A DNA stretch of 64,000 nt from Knoellia subterranea KCTC 19937 (GTDB lineage Bacteria > Actinomycetota > Actinomycetes > Actinomycetales > Dermatophilaceae). The number at the start of each line of letters is the position of its first letter. Position 1 is the first letter of the stretch. A model generated the notes under the pieces. It was not told the DNA's origin and did not search any database. It saw only the letters and a program-made list of their open reading frames with translations. Positions 8,030 to 17,181 of the stretch are shown piece after piece. Made by a program: the position numbers and the translations under genes. The stretch covers positions 47,048 to 111,047 of the forward strand of contig NZ_AVPK01000010.1 of the NCBI RefSeq assembly GCF_000768685.1, written 5' to 3'.

Positions 8030-8890
8030 TCAGCGCGCCCGGGCACGGTGGGCGCTCGCGATGGCGGCGAACTGGTGGACGTCGAGCTGCTCACCGCGCG
8101 TGCGCGGGTCGATACCGGCGGCGACGAGGGCCTCCTCCGCAGCCTGCGCCGACCCCGCCCACGAGGCCAGGGCGGCCCGGAGCGTCTTGCGGCGCTGCGC
8201 AAACGCGGCGTCGACGCAGGCGAAGACCTCTTCGCGGCTCGCGCCCGTCACGGGAGGCTCGCGGCGGGTGAGTGAGACGAGGCCGGAGTCGACGTTGGGC
8301 ACCGGCCAGAAGACCGAGCGGCCCACGTTGCCGGCGAGAGCAACGTCGGCATACCAGGCGGCCTTGACGCTCGGGACCCCATAGATCTTGGATCCCGGCT
8401 TTGCCGCCAGACGCTCGGCGACCTCGAGCTGAACCATGACGAGGATGCGTTCGATCGTCGGGAAGCGCTCGAGGAAGTTGAGGACGACCGGCACCGACAC
8501 GTTGTAGGGCAGGTTCGCGACGAGCGCCGTCGGTGCATCGCCCGGGAGCTCCTCGACGCGTAGCGCGTCGGCGTGCACGACGGTGAGGCGGTCGGCAACA
8601 TCAGGCGCGACGGTCTGCACCGTCTCGGGCAGGGCACCGGCGAGGACGGGGTCGACCTCGACGACCGTGACGTGCTTCGCGACGGGCAGCAGCGCGAGGG
8701 TCAGGGAGCCGAGCCCCGGTCCGACCTCGACGACGACGTCGTCCTCACCGACACCGGCCACGCGGACGATGCGCTGCACCGTGTTGGCGTCGATGACGAA
8801 GTTCTGGCCCCACGTCTTGGTGGGGCGAATGCCGAAGCGGGCCGCGAGTTCGCGGATCTGGGCGGCTCCGAGGAGCCCTGACGTCGACAT
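8030..8890 (-). CDS. rsmA: 16S rRNA (adenine1518/1519-N6)-dimethyltransferase
   Basis: 286 residues. KsgA/RsmA dimethylates two adjacent adenines in the 3' helix 45 of 16S rRNA during 30S maturation. Motifs: the family N-terminus [21 protein letters not shown] motif [22 protein letters not shown] for the ribose-binding acid, ALRVEEL, and the catalytic [10 protein letters not shown]. The ATG at 8890 is chosen: upstream in-frame sequence has no family similarity, and a TAGGGT -10 box lies 7 nt before it. Loss of rsmA gives kasugamycin resistance in other bacteria. Confidence 0.95.
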   Translation of the reverse strand: MSTSGLLGAAQIRELAARFGIRPTKTWGQNFVIDANTVQRIVRVAGVGEDDVVVEVGPGLGSLTLALLPVAKHVTVVEVDPVLAGALPETVQTVAPDVADRLTVVHADALRVEELPGDAPTALVANLPYNVSVPVVLNFLERFPTIERILVMVQLEVAERLAAKPGSKIYGVPSVKAAWYADVALAGNVGRSVFWPVPNVDSGLVSLTRREPPVTGASREEVFACVDAAFAQRRKTLRAALASWAGSAQAAEEALVAAGIDPRTRGEQLDVHQFAAIASAHRARAR

Positions 8891-8906
8891 GGCCGCCACC
8901 CTATGA

Positions 8907-8943
8907 CCACTCGGCTCGAGAGCTGAACTCTCGGGCCGAGTGG
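8907..8943 (-). terminator. Hairpin terminator after the DrrAB-like operon
   Basis: CCACTCGGCTCGAGAG pairs with CTCTCGGGCCGAGTGG around a five-base loop, about 40 bp past the permease stop. One mismatch, no T-run. Confidence 0.6.
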
Positions 8944-8981
8944 CTGGGTCCGCACGTGGTGCGCGTCGTGCGTCTGGTGGG

Positions 8982-9755
8982 TCAGCGAGCGACGCGGCGC
9001 GGGAAGAACCACGCCGTGAGGGCGATCGCGACGGCGATGACTCCGACGCACCACACCACGGCGACGAGACCCTGGCTGCCCGGGCCCCCTCCTGCCAGCA
9101 TCGAGCGCGTCGCCTCGATGACCGGGGTGCTCGGCTGGTGCTCCGCGAACCCGCGCAGCCAGGTCGGCATGGTCTCGACGGGGACGAAGGCGCTCGAGGC
9201 ATAGGGCAGGAAGAGCAGGATGAACCCGTAGCCGTTGGCCGCCTCGGGCGACTTCGCGAGGAGTCCCAGCATGGCGAAGATCGACGTGATGGCAAGGATG
9301 TAGAGCGCGATGAGTCCCGCGACTCCAACCCACTGGAGGGGGCCGGCGTCCGGTCGGAAGCCGATCGCGACCGCCACGAGCACGACGACGACCGTGGCGA
9401 ACAGGTTGCGGGCGAGACTCGCGATCGTGTGCCCGACGAGCACCGTGGCGCTCGGGACGGGCATCGTGCGCAGCCTGTTGATCGTGCCCGTCGTGAGGTC
9501 CCGGCTGACTCCGACCGCCGTGGACGCGGCACCGAAGCCCGAACAGATCAGGATGATCCCGGGGACGACGTAGTCGAGGTACTCCCCTGTCGGTGAGATG
9601 GCACCGCCGAAGACATAGACGAAGACGACCATCAGCATCACAGGCAGGATGACCGCCATCAGGAGTGACTCGACGTCGCGCAGGCTGTGACGGGTGGCGC
9701 GGCCGATGAAGATCCGCGAGGCCGTGACCACCCCGACTCCCGGTGCGGCGCTCAT
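8982..9755 (-). CDS. ABC-2 type transporter permease (DrrB-like)
   Basis: 257 residues with about six hydrophobic segments and the ABC-2 permease layout: an amphipathic N-terminal helix, the first transmembrane helix at [20 protein letters not shown], the conserved [16 protein letters not shown] region, and the cytoplasmic [16 protein letters not shown] coupling motif typical of DrrB/NodJ exporters. Its ATG-proximal region overlaps the end of the ATPase gene by 4 bp, so the two are translated together. The pair would export an amphipathic compound such as a drug or lipid. A divergent TetR regulator supports an efflux role. Confidence 0.87.
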   Translation of the reverse strand: MSAAPGVGVVTASRIFIGRATRHSLRDVESLLMAVILPVMLMVVFVYVFGGAISPTGEYLDYVVPGIILICSGFGAASTAVGVSRDLTTGTINRLRTMPVPSATVLVGHTIASLARNLFATVVVVLVAVAIGFRPDAGPLQWVGVAGLIALYILAITSIFAMLGLLAKSPEAANGYGFILLFLPYASSAFVPVETMPTWLRGFAEHQPSTPVIEATRSMLAGGGPGSQGLVAVVWCVGVIAVAIALTAWFFPRRVAR

Positions 9756-10702
9756 GACGCCACCCCCGACCCAACGAACTCGCTCTGATCATTGACGTCC
9801 TGACCCGTGTCCGAGTCGTCCGGCGGCACGGCCCGGTGCCCGGTCAGCGCGAGGAACGCGTCGTCGAGTGTCGGACGATGCAGTTCGACGCGGAGGGTCG
9901 GCTCGGTGGCCGCCACCGCGGCTGCGGCCGCAGCCACTCCTGCAGCGGAGCCGTCGGTCGGCAGTTCCCTCAGCAGTTGGCCGTGGGCGCCCCGCACCTG
10001 GAGGACGTCCCCACCGACCCGCGCCTTGAGCTGCGCCGAGCTGCCCTGGGCCACGATGCGTCCGCCGTCGAGGACGACGACCTGATCGGCGAGTTCGTCG
10101 GCTTCCTCGAGGTACTGGGTCGTGAGGAACACCGAGGTGCCACCCTCGGCGAGTTCGCGGATCTGCTGCCACAGCACGAGGCGGCTGCGCGCATCGAGCC
10201 CGGTCGTGGGCTCGTCGAGGAACAGGATCTCGGGCGTCTGGATCAGGCTGACCGCAAGATCGAGTCGCCGACGCATGCCGCCGGAGTAGCCCACGACGCG
10301 ACGTGAGGCGGCACTGTCGAGGTCGAAGCGTTCGAGCAGGACAGCCGCACGCGACCTGGCGTCACGGACGGACAGCCCGAGGAGCCGGCCCATCATGACG
10401 AGGTTCTCGGCTCCGGTGAGGACGTCGTCGACGGCGGCGAACTGTCCGGTCACGCTGATCCGCTCGCGGATGCGGGCGGCGTCGGTGCGTGTCTCGAGCC
10501 CCAGCACACGCACCGAGCCGGCGTCGTGCGGGACGAGGGTCGTGAGGATGTTGACGAGCGTGGTCTTGCCGGCCCCGTTGGGACCGAGGAGGGCATGGAC
10601 CCCCGACGTGAGCGACAGGTCGAGGCCGGAGAGGACTGGCGTGCCGTCGTACGACTTGCCCAGTCCGGTCACCTCGATCACCGGTGCGTTTGTGTATGGC
10701 AT
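9752..10702 (-). CDS. Daunorubicin-resistance-like ABC transporter ATP-binding protein (DrrA-like)
   Basis: 316 residues. Walker A LLGPNGAGKTTLVNIL, Q-loop near ISVTGQFAAVDDVLTG, signature YSGGMRRRLDLAVSL, Walker B ILFLDEPTTGLD and H-loop region TTQYLEEADELADQV all match the DrrA subfamily (the SVTGQ-A-VD and TTQYLEEAD wording is characteristic). The start is ATG 10702 (MPYTNAPVIEV); longer in-frame starts would run into the divergent TetR gene. The start codon lies inside a 31-bp inverted repeat, so a repressor bound there would cover the translation start as well as the promoter. Confidence 0.9.
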   Translation of the reverse strand: MPYTNAPVIEVTGLGKSYDGTPVLSGLDLSLTSGVHALLGPNGAGKTTLVNILTTLVPHDAGSVRVLGLETRTDAARIRERISVTGQFAAVDDVLTGAENLVMMGRLLGLSVRDARSRAAVLLERFDLDSAASRRVVGYSGGMRRRLDLAVSLIQTPEILFLDEPTTGLDARSRLVLWQQIRELAEGGTSVFLTTQYLEEADELADQVVVLDGGRIVAQGSSAQLKARVGGDVLQVRGAHGQLLRELPTDGSAAGVAAAAAAVAATEPTLRVELHRPTLDDAFLALTGHRAVPPDDSDTGQDVNDQSEFVGSGVAS

Positions 10703-10722
10703 AAACAGAGTATGACATACAC
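10692..10722. promoter_or_regulatory. Inverted-repeat operator between drrAB-like genes and TetR
   Basis: Arms GTGTATGGCATA (10692-10703) and TATGACATACAC (10711-10722) match at 11 of 12 positions around a 7-bp centre. The left arm contains the DrrA-like start codon. Likely site for the divergently encoded TetR protein. Confidence 0.65.
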
Positions 10723-10780
10723 AGAGTGCGGCGTACACAGTTGGCAAGCGGGCGGCATACAGTGCCTTCATGGAATGCAC

Positions 10781-11581
10781 ATGGGCGAGGTGACGGACAG
10801 CGGCCTGCCGCGGGTCGTGGCGATCGCGTGGGGCACCCACGCGCAGCCGCAGAGCGGTCCCCGCCGCGGCATGAGCCACGAGACGATCGTCGCCAAGGCG
10901 ATCGAGATCGCCGACGAGCACGGCCTCGCCGCGGTGACGATGCAACGACTCGCCGAGGCGCTCGGGTTCACGACGATGTCGCTCTACCGCTACGTCGCCA
11001 ACAAGGACGAGCTGCTCATGCTCATGCTCGGTGCCGAATCTCTCGTGCCCGAGCCGGCTGTGCCCTCCGCTGCACCCTCAGGTGGACCCGACGAGGACTG
11101 GCGCGTCGCCCTGCGGGCGTGGACCGATTCACTGCGGACGATGTATGCCGCACACCCCTGGCTGCTCGACGTCACCCGCGGCCCCACGTCCGTTCTCATG
11201 CCGGCCTCGGTACTGCTCGTGGACCAAGGGCTGCACGCGATCTCCGGACTGGGCCTGAGCGACCACGAGAATCTCTCGCTCATCCTCGTTGTGAGCTCCT
11301 ACGTGTCAGCCTTCGCGGCCCTCGAGCGCGACCTGGCGGGGCAGGACGACCTCGCCTTCGGTCCCGAGGCCATGCAGGAGCTCGGATCGGTCATCACGCC
11401 CGAGCGGTTGCCCTACGCGGCCCCCCTCTTCCTCTCCGGGGGCTACGTCGGTGGTCCGGTCGACGACGACCTGCCCGGGGTCGAGAGCGAGTACGACTTC
11501 GGGCTCGACCTGCTCATCGAGGGCCTGGCCGCCCGTCGGCACCGCGCACCGAAGGGCACCACCGCGAGCAAGCACGGCTGA
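10781..11581 (+). CDS. TetR/AcrR-family regulator, probable repressor of the DrrAB-like exporter
   Basis: 266 residues from ATG 10781; ATG 10775 is an equally possible start, and neither has a good Shine-Dalgarno site. The helix-turn-helix lies at about residues 30-80: [40 protein letters not shown] and DELLMLML. The larger C-terminal domain (WRVALRAWTDSLRTMYAAHP, then HPWLLDV) is the TetR_C_1 type common in actinobacteria near drug pumps. It is divergent from the ABC exporter genes and separated from them by an inverted repeat, which makes it their likely repressor, released by an exported compound. Confidence 0.86.
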   Translation: MGEVTDSGLPRVVAIAWGTHAQPQSGPRRGMSHETIVAKAIEIADEHGLAAVTMQRLAEALGFTTMSLYRYVANKDELLMLMLGAESLVPEPAVPSAAPSGGPDEDWRVALRAWTDSLRTMYAAHPWLLDVTRGPTSVLMPASVLLVDQGLHAISGLGLSDHENLSLILVVSSYVSAFAALERDLAGQDDLAFGPEAMQELGSVITPERLPYAAPLFLSGGYVGGPVDDDLPGVESEYDFGLDLLIEGLAARRHRAPKGTTASKHG

Positions 11582-11612
11582 GGCCGGGCCCTCTCATACG
11601 GGGCCCGGCCTC
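11580..11612 (+). terminator. Hairpin terminator between TetR and rpfB (convergent)
   Basis: GAGGCCGGGCCC and GGGCCCGGCCTC form a perfect 12-bp stem with a 9-nt loop. The stem begins within the TetR stop codon and probably serves both convergent genes. Confidence 0.7.
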
Positions 11613-11679
11613 AGTCGGGTGCCTGACCTTGCTCAGCAGGTGTCAGGCGGTGTCGCGCTCGCGCGCGATGTCAGGTGGA

Positions 11680-12846
11680 TCAGGCGGCGTGCGCGCAACC
11701 CCACGGCTGGAGACCGCGGTCGGCGTAGACGCGGTTCGCGACCGTGATCTGCTCGGCGCGCGACGCGAGGTCGGCGCGGGAGGCGAAGTCGCCACCGCCG
11801 GCACCCAGCCAGGTGCGGATGTCGAACTGGAGACCGCCGTAGTAGCCGTTGCCGGTGTTGATCGACCAGTTGCCACTGGACTCACACTGAGCGATCCGGT
11901 CCCACATCGCAGCGTTGGCGAGGTTGATGCCCGCGCCGGAGGTGTTGCCGGCGTCGCGCGTGCCGGTCGAGGTGCTCGACGACGTGCTCGACGACGTGCT
12001 CGTGGCCGGCTTGGCCTTGGTCCCGACCGCGACGATCGCCGTGACCGGCGCGCTCGTGATCTGGCGGCTCAGGATCTGGTCGCCGGCGGGCTTGCCGTCG
12101 ACGAGGGTGCGCAGGACCTGGAAGGTGCGGACACCGTCCTTGCCCTCGGTGAGGACCTTGCGGGTGCCCTCGTAGAGCGACGCGTCCTTCTTGGTGGTCG
12201 TCGCGTGGTCGATCGCCTGCGTCGTGGTCAGTCGCTGCTGGGAGACGCGCTGGAGCGTGATGGCGAGGCCACGGGTCAGGGGCGCGTTGGCGGCCGGCGT
12301 GATGCGGTCGTCGCCGTCGAACGTGACGCCCGCCTCCTTGAGAGCGGCACCGATCGTGGTGGCGTTGCTCGTGAGCGAGAGCTTCCGCTTGTCCACGGCG
12401 ACGCTGAACGGCTTCGGCGTGGTCACCGTCAGGCTGAGGCCCTCACGGCCGAGCGCCTGCGAGCGGGAGGCCGAGAGCTTGGCGTCGCTGCCCGCACGGA
12501 TGTTGAGGTCGCGGAGCGCGGCGTCGACGGTCGTGGCCGTCGTCCAGTACTCCTGCTTGACACCGTCGATCGTGACGGTGAGTTTGCGACCGTAGCGCAC
12601 GGTGATCGTGTCGCCGTCCTCGAGCGGGGAACCGACCGACGGGATGACCTGGTCGTGTTCACCGACCTTGATGCCCTTCTTGGCGAGGGCGTCGCCCACG
12701 GTCGAACCGAAGACGTGCAGCGACTGGGAATGGCCGTCGACGTTGAGTGCGACAGCCTTGTCGAGGTGGGCCACGCCGAACGAACCGGCGGCCACCGTCA
12801 GTGCAGCAGCACCTTGGGCAGCAAGACGCTTAGGACGAGAAATCAA
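11680..12846 (-). CDS. rpfB: Resuscitation-promoting factor RpfB (DUF348-G5-transglycosylase)
   Basis: 388 residues. Secreted or membrane-anchored muralytic enzyme that wakes dormant actinobacterial cells by cleaving peptidoglycan. Order of parts: a signal segment (RLAAQGAAALTVAAGSFGVA), three DUF348 repeats over about residues 32-190, a G5 domain near 205-280, a Ser/Thr-rich linker (TSTSSSTSSSTSTGT), and a C-terminal lysozyme-like domain WDRIAQCESSGNWSINTGNG with catalytic glutamate in QCESSGNW. The start is TTG 12846, supported by GGAG seven bases upstream; no better ATG exists. It lies between tatD and the TetR gene. A leader of about 165 nt precedes it, suggesting RNA-level control. Confidence 0.93.
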   Translation of the reverse strand: MISRPKRLAAQGAAALTVAAGSFGVAHLDKAVALNVDGHSQSLHVFGSTVGDALAKKGIKVGEHDQVIPSVGSPLEDGDTITVRYGRKLTVTIDGVKQEYWTTATTVDAALRDLNIRAGSDAKLSASRSQALGREGLSLTVTTPKPFSVAVDKRKLSLTSNATTIGAALKEAGVTFDGDDRITPAANAPLTRGLAITLQRVSQQRLTTTQAIDHATTTKKDASLYEGTRKVLTEGKDGVRTFQVLRTLVDGKPAGDQILSRQITSAPVTAIVAVGTKAKPATSTSSSTSSSTSTGTRDAGNTSGAGINLANAAMWDRIAQCESSGNWSINTGNGYYGGLQFDIRTWLGAGGGDFASRADLASRAEQITVANRVYADRGLQPWGCAHAA

Positions 12847-13021
12847 GAGTGCTCCGATGATCGAACTCTCCGGACACCGGGGCGGGCGACGGTCCGTCAG
12901 GGGTGGACCGCGGGAGCCTCAGGGGAAGGTCCCGACAACAGGAGAGCGAGGTGCGCGCGGAATGAAATCCGGCGTCCTCGCCCCTGTCTTCGCCCGGAGC
13001 CCAGCTCCGGCCAACTCATCC
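12847..13021 (-). promoter_or_regulatory. Long structured 5' leader of rpfB
   Basis: About 165-175 nt separate the predicted transcription start from the TTG codon. On the RNA strand there is a hairpin CCGGAGC-TG-GGCTCCGG. Next comes a longer imperfect stem pairing GACAGG with CCTGT and CGAGG with CCTCG around an inner hairpin. Rpf genes of other actinobacteria are often under the c-di-AMP (ydaO-type) riboswitch. I could not match the ydaO consensus confidently, so this is only a candidate cis-regulatory RNA. Confidence 0.4.
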
Positions 13022-13050
13022 ACCATGACGAAATCGTCGGCAAAGGTCAA
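13022..13050 (-). promoter_or_regulatory. Promoter of rpfB
   Basis: On the minus strand TTGACC (13045-13050) and CATGGT (13022-13027) are separated by 17 bp, in an unusually AT-rich patch for this genome (TTATCAAAATTTGACC). Confidence 0.55.
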
Positions 13051-13134
13051 ATTTTGATAACGGTGACATGGCCCACGCCTGTCGGAGATGTGGCCGGTGT
13101 GACGGGTGTGGCGAAACGTGGGACCTGGGGCGTG

Positions 13135-13992
13135 TCACCAGGGGCCGTAGACCCGCTCCGAGTTCTCCGACAGCGCCTGGCACAGCGTGGGGACGGCGAC
13201 ACCGAGGGTCGCGGCCATGGCCCGGACCGTGAGCGGGATGAGGTGCGGGGCGTTGATCGCACCCCGGTGTGGGTGCGGAGTGAGGTACGGCGCGTCGGTC
13301 TCGACGAGGAGGCGGTCGAGCGGCGTCACCGAGAGCGCGTCGCGCAAACCGTGAGCGTTCTTGAAGGTCACGGTGCCGGCGAAGGAGAGGTAGTAACCCC
13401 GCTCGGCACACGTCTGCGCCATCTGCAGATCACCCGAAAAGCAGTGCAGCACAGTCGAATTCGGCGCACCCTCCTCCTCGAGGATCCGCAGCACGTCGTC
13501 GTGCGCGTCACGGTCGTGGATCTGCAGCGCCTTGCCGAGGCGCTTGGCCAGATCGATGTGCCAGCGGAAGCTCTCGTGCTGAACGTCGCGCCCCTCCGGG
13601 CCGGTTCGGTAGTAGTCGAGACCGGTCTCGCCAACGACCCGGACTCGCGGATGTGCCGCGAGAGTTTCGATCTCGGCGTATGCCGCCACGAGACTTCCGC
13701 TCTCGGCCAACCCGGGCACCTCGTTGGGGTGCAGGGCCACACCACCCAGCATCGCGGCATACGTGTCGATCATCTCCACGGTCTGGCGCGCGCCCGGAAG
13801 GTCACAGCCGATCTGGACCACCCGGTCGACGCCGACCGCCCGGGCCTTGGCCAGGGCGTCGGCGACGTCGACAGGGTGCCCCTCGCGCTCGATGTCGAGG
13901 TGCGTGTGGTTGTCCACGACGGCAATCGGCAACGCGTCCGGCAGGTCCGGGACCACCGCACGCGACGACGAACCGCTGTTGGAGTGGGTCAC
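13135..13992 (-). CDS. tatD: TatD-family metal-dependent hydrolase (DNase)
   Basis: 285 residues, TIM-barrel amidohydrolase. The metal ligands are in order: VVDNHTHLD (His-x-His), [10 protein letters not shown] (Glu), [11 protein letters not shown] (His), VLHCFSGD (His) and [12 protein letters not shown] (Asp). TatD proteins are 3'-5' exonucleases/DNases linked to DNA repair and quality control. GTG start at 13992 overlaps the metG stop (GTGA), so translation is coupled to metG; longer in-frame starts inside metG are disregarded. The metG-tatD-rpfB order is a conserved actinobacterial arrangement. Confidence 0.92.
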   Translation of the reverse strand: MTHSNSGSSSRAVVPDLPDALPIAVVDNHTHLDIEREGHPVDVADALAKARAVGVDRVVQIGCDLPGARQTVEMIDTYAAMLGGVALHPNEVPGLAESGSLVAAYAEIETLAAHPRVRVVGETGLDYYRTGPEGRDVQHESFRWHIDLAKRLGKALQIHDRDAHDDVLRILEEEGAPNSTVLHCFSGDLQMAQTCAERGYYLSFAGTVTFKNAHGLRDALSVTPLDRLLVETDAPYLTPHPHRGAINAPHLIPLTVRAMAATLGVAVPTLCQALSENSERVYGPW

Positions 13993-15794
13993 GACTGCTG
14001 CAACCGGTCGAGCTCCTCGGCCACGACGGACTCGTCGAGCTTGGCGAAGACACCGGTGGGCTTGGCGATGGGCGCGCCCACGGTCACCGGGCGGGACTCC
14101 CATCGCGGCGTCGCGGTGTACTCGCCCGTGATGACCGGATAGGTGCGGTCGCGGTCGGCGTCGTCGAGGCCCTGGACGTCACGCACCACGGGCATGGGCA
14201 TGAACTCGCCCTCACCACCGATGAAGGCGTGCACCCGGTTCGAGGCGTGCGGCAGGAACGGCGCGAGGATCGTGTTGAGGTCACTGACGCACTGGATGAG
14301 CGTGTGCAGCACCGTCGCCAGGCGTTCGCGCTGGTCGTCGCCCTTGAGTTTGAACGGCTCCGTGTCGGAGACGTACTTGTTGACGTCGCCGACGGCCTTC
14401 ATCGCCTCGTTGATCGCGGCCTTGACCCGCTGCTTGGCGAGGAGGTCGCCGACGGTGTCGAACGCGGCGAGCGTCGCCGCGCGGACCGCCTCGTCGACGG
14501 GCTCGAGAGCGCCCGGCTGCGGGATCTCACCGAAGTTCTTGGCGATCATCGCGCCCGTGCGGTTGACGAGGTTGCCCCAGCCGGCGACGAGCTCGGAGTT
14601 GTTGCGCTGCACGAACTCGGCCCAGGTGAAGTTGCTGTCCTGGTTCTCCGGACCGGCGGCGCAGATGAAGTAGCGGATCGGGTCGGGCCCGTAGCGCTCG
14701 AGGACGTCGCGGATGTGGATGACGTAGCCGCGCGACGTCGAGAACTGCTTGCCCTCCATCGTGAGGTACTCGCTCGAGACGACCTCGGTCGGAAGGTTGA
14801 GGGCACCGAAGGTGCCCGGTTCGCCACCCTTGGCGCCGCGGCCGGCATACGCAAGAAGTTCTGCAGGCCAGATCTGCGAGTGGAAGGTGATGTTGTCCTT
14901 GCCCATGAAGTAGTACGACTGGGCGTCCTCGGCGTTCCACCAGTCGCGCCACCGCTCGTCGTCGCCGAGGCGGCGGGCCCACTCGATCGACGCCGAGAGA
15001 TAGCCGATGACGGCGTCGAACCAGACATAGAGGCGCTTGCCAGGGTAGCGCGTCGCGAGATCGCCGGGCAGCGGGATGCCCCAGTCGATGTCGCGAGTCA
15101 TCGCGCGCGGACGGATCTCGTCGAGGATGTTGAGGCTGAACTTGATGACGTTCGGACGCCATGTGCCGCTCGCCTCACGGCCGTCGAGCCACTCCCGCAA
15201 CGAGTCGGCCAGCGCCGGCAGGTCGAGGAAGTAGTGGTCGGTCTCGGTGAACTCCGGCGTCGCCCCCGTGACCTTGCTGCGCGGGTTCTTGAGGTCGCTC
15301 GGCTCGAGCTGGTTGCCGCAGTTGTCGCACTGGTCGCCGCGCGCCTCCTCATAGCCACAGATCGGGCAGGTGCCCTCGATGTAGCGGTCGGGCAGGGTGC
15401 GACCCGTGCTCGGCTCGAGCGCGACGAGCTGCTGCTGCACGACGAAGTAGCCGTTGTCGAGGCAGCGGCTGAACATCTCCTGGACGACGTGCTCGTGGTT
15501 GGCCGTCGTCGTGCGCGTGTAGAGGTCGTAGGAGCAGCCGAGGTCCGCGAGCTCGTTCGCGATGATCGCGTGGTTGCGGTCGACGAACTCCTGCGGCGTC
15601 ACGCCCTCCTTGTCGGCGAGGACGAGGATCGGCGTGCCGTGCTCGTCACTGCCGCTCACCATGAGGACGTCGTGGCCGGCCATCCGCATGTAGCGGGAGA
15701 AGACGTCCGAGGGCACGCCGAACCCGGCGACATGGCCGAGGTGGCGCGGCCCGTTGGCGTACGGCCAGGCGACAGCGCTGAGGATTTTCGTCAC
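13989..15794 (-). CDS. metG: Methionyl-tRNA synthetase
   Basis: 601 residues. Class I aminoacyl-tRNA synthetase charging tRNA-Met. ATP-site HIGH variant is HLGH in [16 protein letters not shown]; the KMSKS equivalent is in [11 protein letters not shown] zinc-knuckle insertion is visible as [18 protein letters not shown], giving four cysteines. No C-terminal tRNA-binding EMAP domain is present, consistent with the length. GTG start at 15794 has TAGGAT 6 nt upstream, a leaderless arrangement. A 92-bp triple-palindrome element begins 35 bp upstream of the start. Confidence 0.95.
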   Translation of the reverse strand: MTKILSAVAWPYANGPRHLGHVAGFGVPSDVFSRYMRMAGHDVLMVSGSDEHGTPILVLADKEGVTPQEFVDRNHAIIANELADLGCSYDLYTRTTTANHEHVVQEMFSRCLDNGYFVVQQQLVALEPSTGRTLPDRYIEGTCPICGYEEARGDQCDNCGNQLEPSDLKNPRSKVTGATPEFTETDHYFLDLPALADSLREWLDGREASGTWRPNVIKFSLNILDEIRPRAMTRDIDWGIPLPGDLATRYPGKRLYVWFDAVIGYLSASIEWARRLGDDERWRDWWNAEDAQSYYFMGKDNITFHSQIWPAELLAYAGRGAKGGEPGTFGALNLPTEVVSSEYLTMEGKQFSTSRGYVIHIRDVLERYGPDPIRYFICAAGPENQDSNFTWAEFVQRNNSELVAGWGNLVNRTGAMIAKNFGEIPQPGALEPVDEAVRAATLAAFDTVGDLLAKQRVKAAINEAMKAVGDVNKYVSDTEPFKLKGDDQRERLATVLHTLIQCVSDLNTILAPFLPHASNRVHAFIGGEGEFMPMPVVRDVQGLDDADRDRTYPVITGEYTATPRWESRPVTVGAPIAKPTGVFAKLDESVVAEELDRLQQS

Positions 15795-15828
15795 GCGTGA
15801 ATCCTAGGCGGCGCCCGCAACCGGGTTC

Positions 15829-15920
15829 TGCACGATCCGGTTCGCGAACCTTGGCGTGACTCGATGACCGGATCGATCCGGCTATCGAACAACGTTGCGG
15901 TTCGCGAACCGGATTGGGTA
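15829..15920. repeat. 92-bp triple-palindrome element, copy B
   Basis: Second copy of the element at 7920, with the same three palindromes (GGTTCGCGAACC, CCGGATCGATCCGG, GGTTCGCGAACC) at the same 30-bp spacing. It lies in the divergent region between metG and the YCII gene rather than at a gene end, so a pure terminator role is unlikely. Confidence 0.8.
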
Positions 15921-16060
15921 TGCCGTCCGCCCACCTGCCCGAATCGTGTCGCCCACTCGGCGACGAAGTTTCGGGAATGCTGGTGTCGAATCCGGGTCGG
16001 GTCGCGCGTCACTGAGGTGAGGGCGAGCACCGGGTTCGCCGATCGAGCACAGGAGCAGCC

Positions 16061-16414
16061 ATGGCCCAGTACCTCATCTACTTCAACCAGCAGTGGGTCG
16101 GCGACCACTCGGAGGAGTGGTTCCTCGGGCGGGTGGAGCCCTCGATGGCGGTCATCCACGAGATGGAGAAGGCCGGCGTCCACGTGTTCGCTGGCGGTCT
16201 CGAGGAGAACGGTCCGGTGCACTCCGCTGATGCCACGAGCGGCACGATCACCGTCACCGACGGCCCGTTCACCGAGACGACAGAGGTCCTGGGCGGCTTC
16301 ACCGTCATCGACGTGCCCGACGAGGAGACGGCGAAGTACTGGGCCGGCCGCATCGCCGAGGGCTGCGGCTGGCCGCAGGAACTGCGCCGCATCTCGTCCC
16401 GCCCCGACGCCTGA
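16061..16414 (+). CDS. YCII-domain protein (DGPF family)
   Basis: 117 residues, a single YCII domain. The DGPFTETTEVLGGF motif is diagnostic of the DGPF subgroup of this ferredoxin-like fold, and the opening strand MAQYLIYFNQQW is also typical. Some YCII proteins (YciI, muconolactone isomerase relatives) are small lyases or isomerases; DGPF members often sit beside ECF sigma factors of the SigJ/ECF41 type, but none is adjacent here. Start ATG with AGGAG at 16051-16055. It is separated from metG by the palindromic element. Confidence 0.82.
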   Translation: MAQYLIYFNQQWVGDHSEEWFLGRVEPSMAVIHEMEKAGVHVFAGGLEENGPVHSADATSGTITVTDGPFTETTEVLGGFTVIDVPDEETAKYWAGRIAEGCGWPQELRRISSRPDA

Positions 16415-16515
16415 GCCCGAGTCGTCCGGTCGTGAAGGGAATGCATCGGGCCGCGATCGAGTAGACATGTCCTGAGACGGCGCGAACGATGCGCCCGCCA
16501 CCCAGGAGGTCACAG

Positions 16516-17133
16516 ATGATCGCCGCACTCACCGGCATGGGGCTGTCCGCCGCAGCGGGGCTCAACGCCTACATCCCGTTCATGATCGTCGCGCTCATCG
16601 CACGGTTCACCGACGTCATCACCCTGCCGGCGAGCTTCGACTGGATCGAGTCGCCCTGGGCCATCGGCGTCGGCGCCATCCTCCTGCTCACCGAGCTCGT
16701 CCTCGACAAGATCCCCGCCGTGGACACCGTCAACGACGCGATCCAGACGTTCATCCGTCCGAGCATGGGCGGCCTGATCTTTGCCGCCACGACGGCCGCC
16801 GAGGACCTCGACAAGTCGACGTGGATGGCGGACAACCCGTGGGTGGGGGTCGTCCTCGGCATCCTCGTCTCAGGCCTCGTCCACTCCGGCAAGATGGCGG
16901 CCCGACCGGCTATCAACGCCGGCACTCTCGGCGCCGGCGCACCCGTCGTCTCGACCGCGGAGGACGGCGCCTCGCTCGGACTCTCACTTGTGGCGATCTT
17001 CATCCCGATCCTCGTGATCTTCGCGCTCATCGCCCTCGCGTGGATCCTCGTGTGGATGTGGCTCAAGGTCCGCAAGTGGCGCAAACGGCGACTCGAACGT
17101 CAGGGTCCCGACCCGGCATACCCGCGCGCCTGA
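16516..17133 (+). CDS. DUF4126 family membrane protein
   Basis: 205 residues with about five hydrophobic segments. The opening MGLSAAAGLNAYIPFMIVAL and the TELVLDKIPAVDTVNDAIQT stretch are characteristic of DUF4126. The C-terminus is highly basic (KVRKWRKRRLERQ), so probably cytoplasmic. The ATG at 16516 is chosen for the excellent AGGAGGT ribosome binding site at 16504-16510. Function unknown; some members are near cell-envelope genes. Confidence 0.8.
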   Translation: MIAALTGMGLSAAAGLNAYIPFMIVALIARFTDVITLPASFDWIESPWAIGVGAILLLTELVLDKIPAVDTVNDAIQTFIRPSMGGLIFAATTAAEDLDKSTWMADNPWVGVVLGILVSGLVHSGKMAARPAINAGTLGAGAPVVSTAEDGASLGLSLVAIFIPILVIFALIALAWILVWMWLKVRKWRKRRLERQGPDPAYPRA

Positions 17134-17181
17134 GGGGTGACTCCCAGCGGACGTCCACGTTCGCTGCATAGGCTCCCGCCC

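Noticed and set aside
12847..13021. c-di-AMP (ydaO) riboswitch upstream of rpfB
   Set aside because: The context fits but I could not find the conserved ydaO sequence blocks; kept only as a structured leader.
10726..14142. 1138-codon plus-strand frame opposite rpfB, tatD and metG
   Set aside because: High-GC shadow frame: Arg/Gly/Val/Asp-rich, no domains, opposite three well-supported genes.
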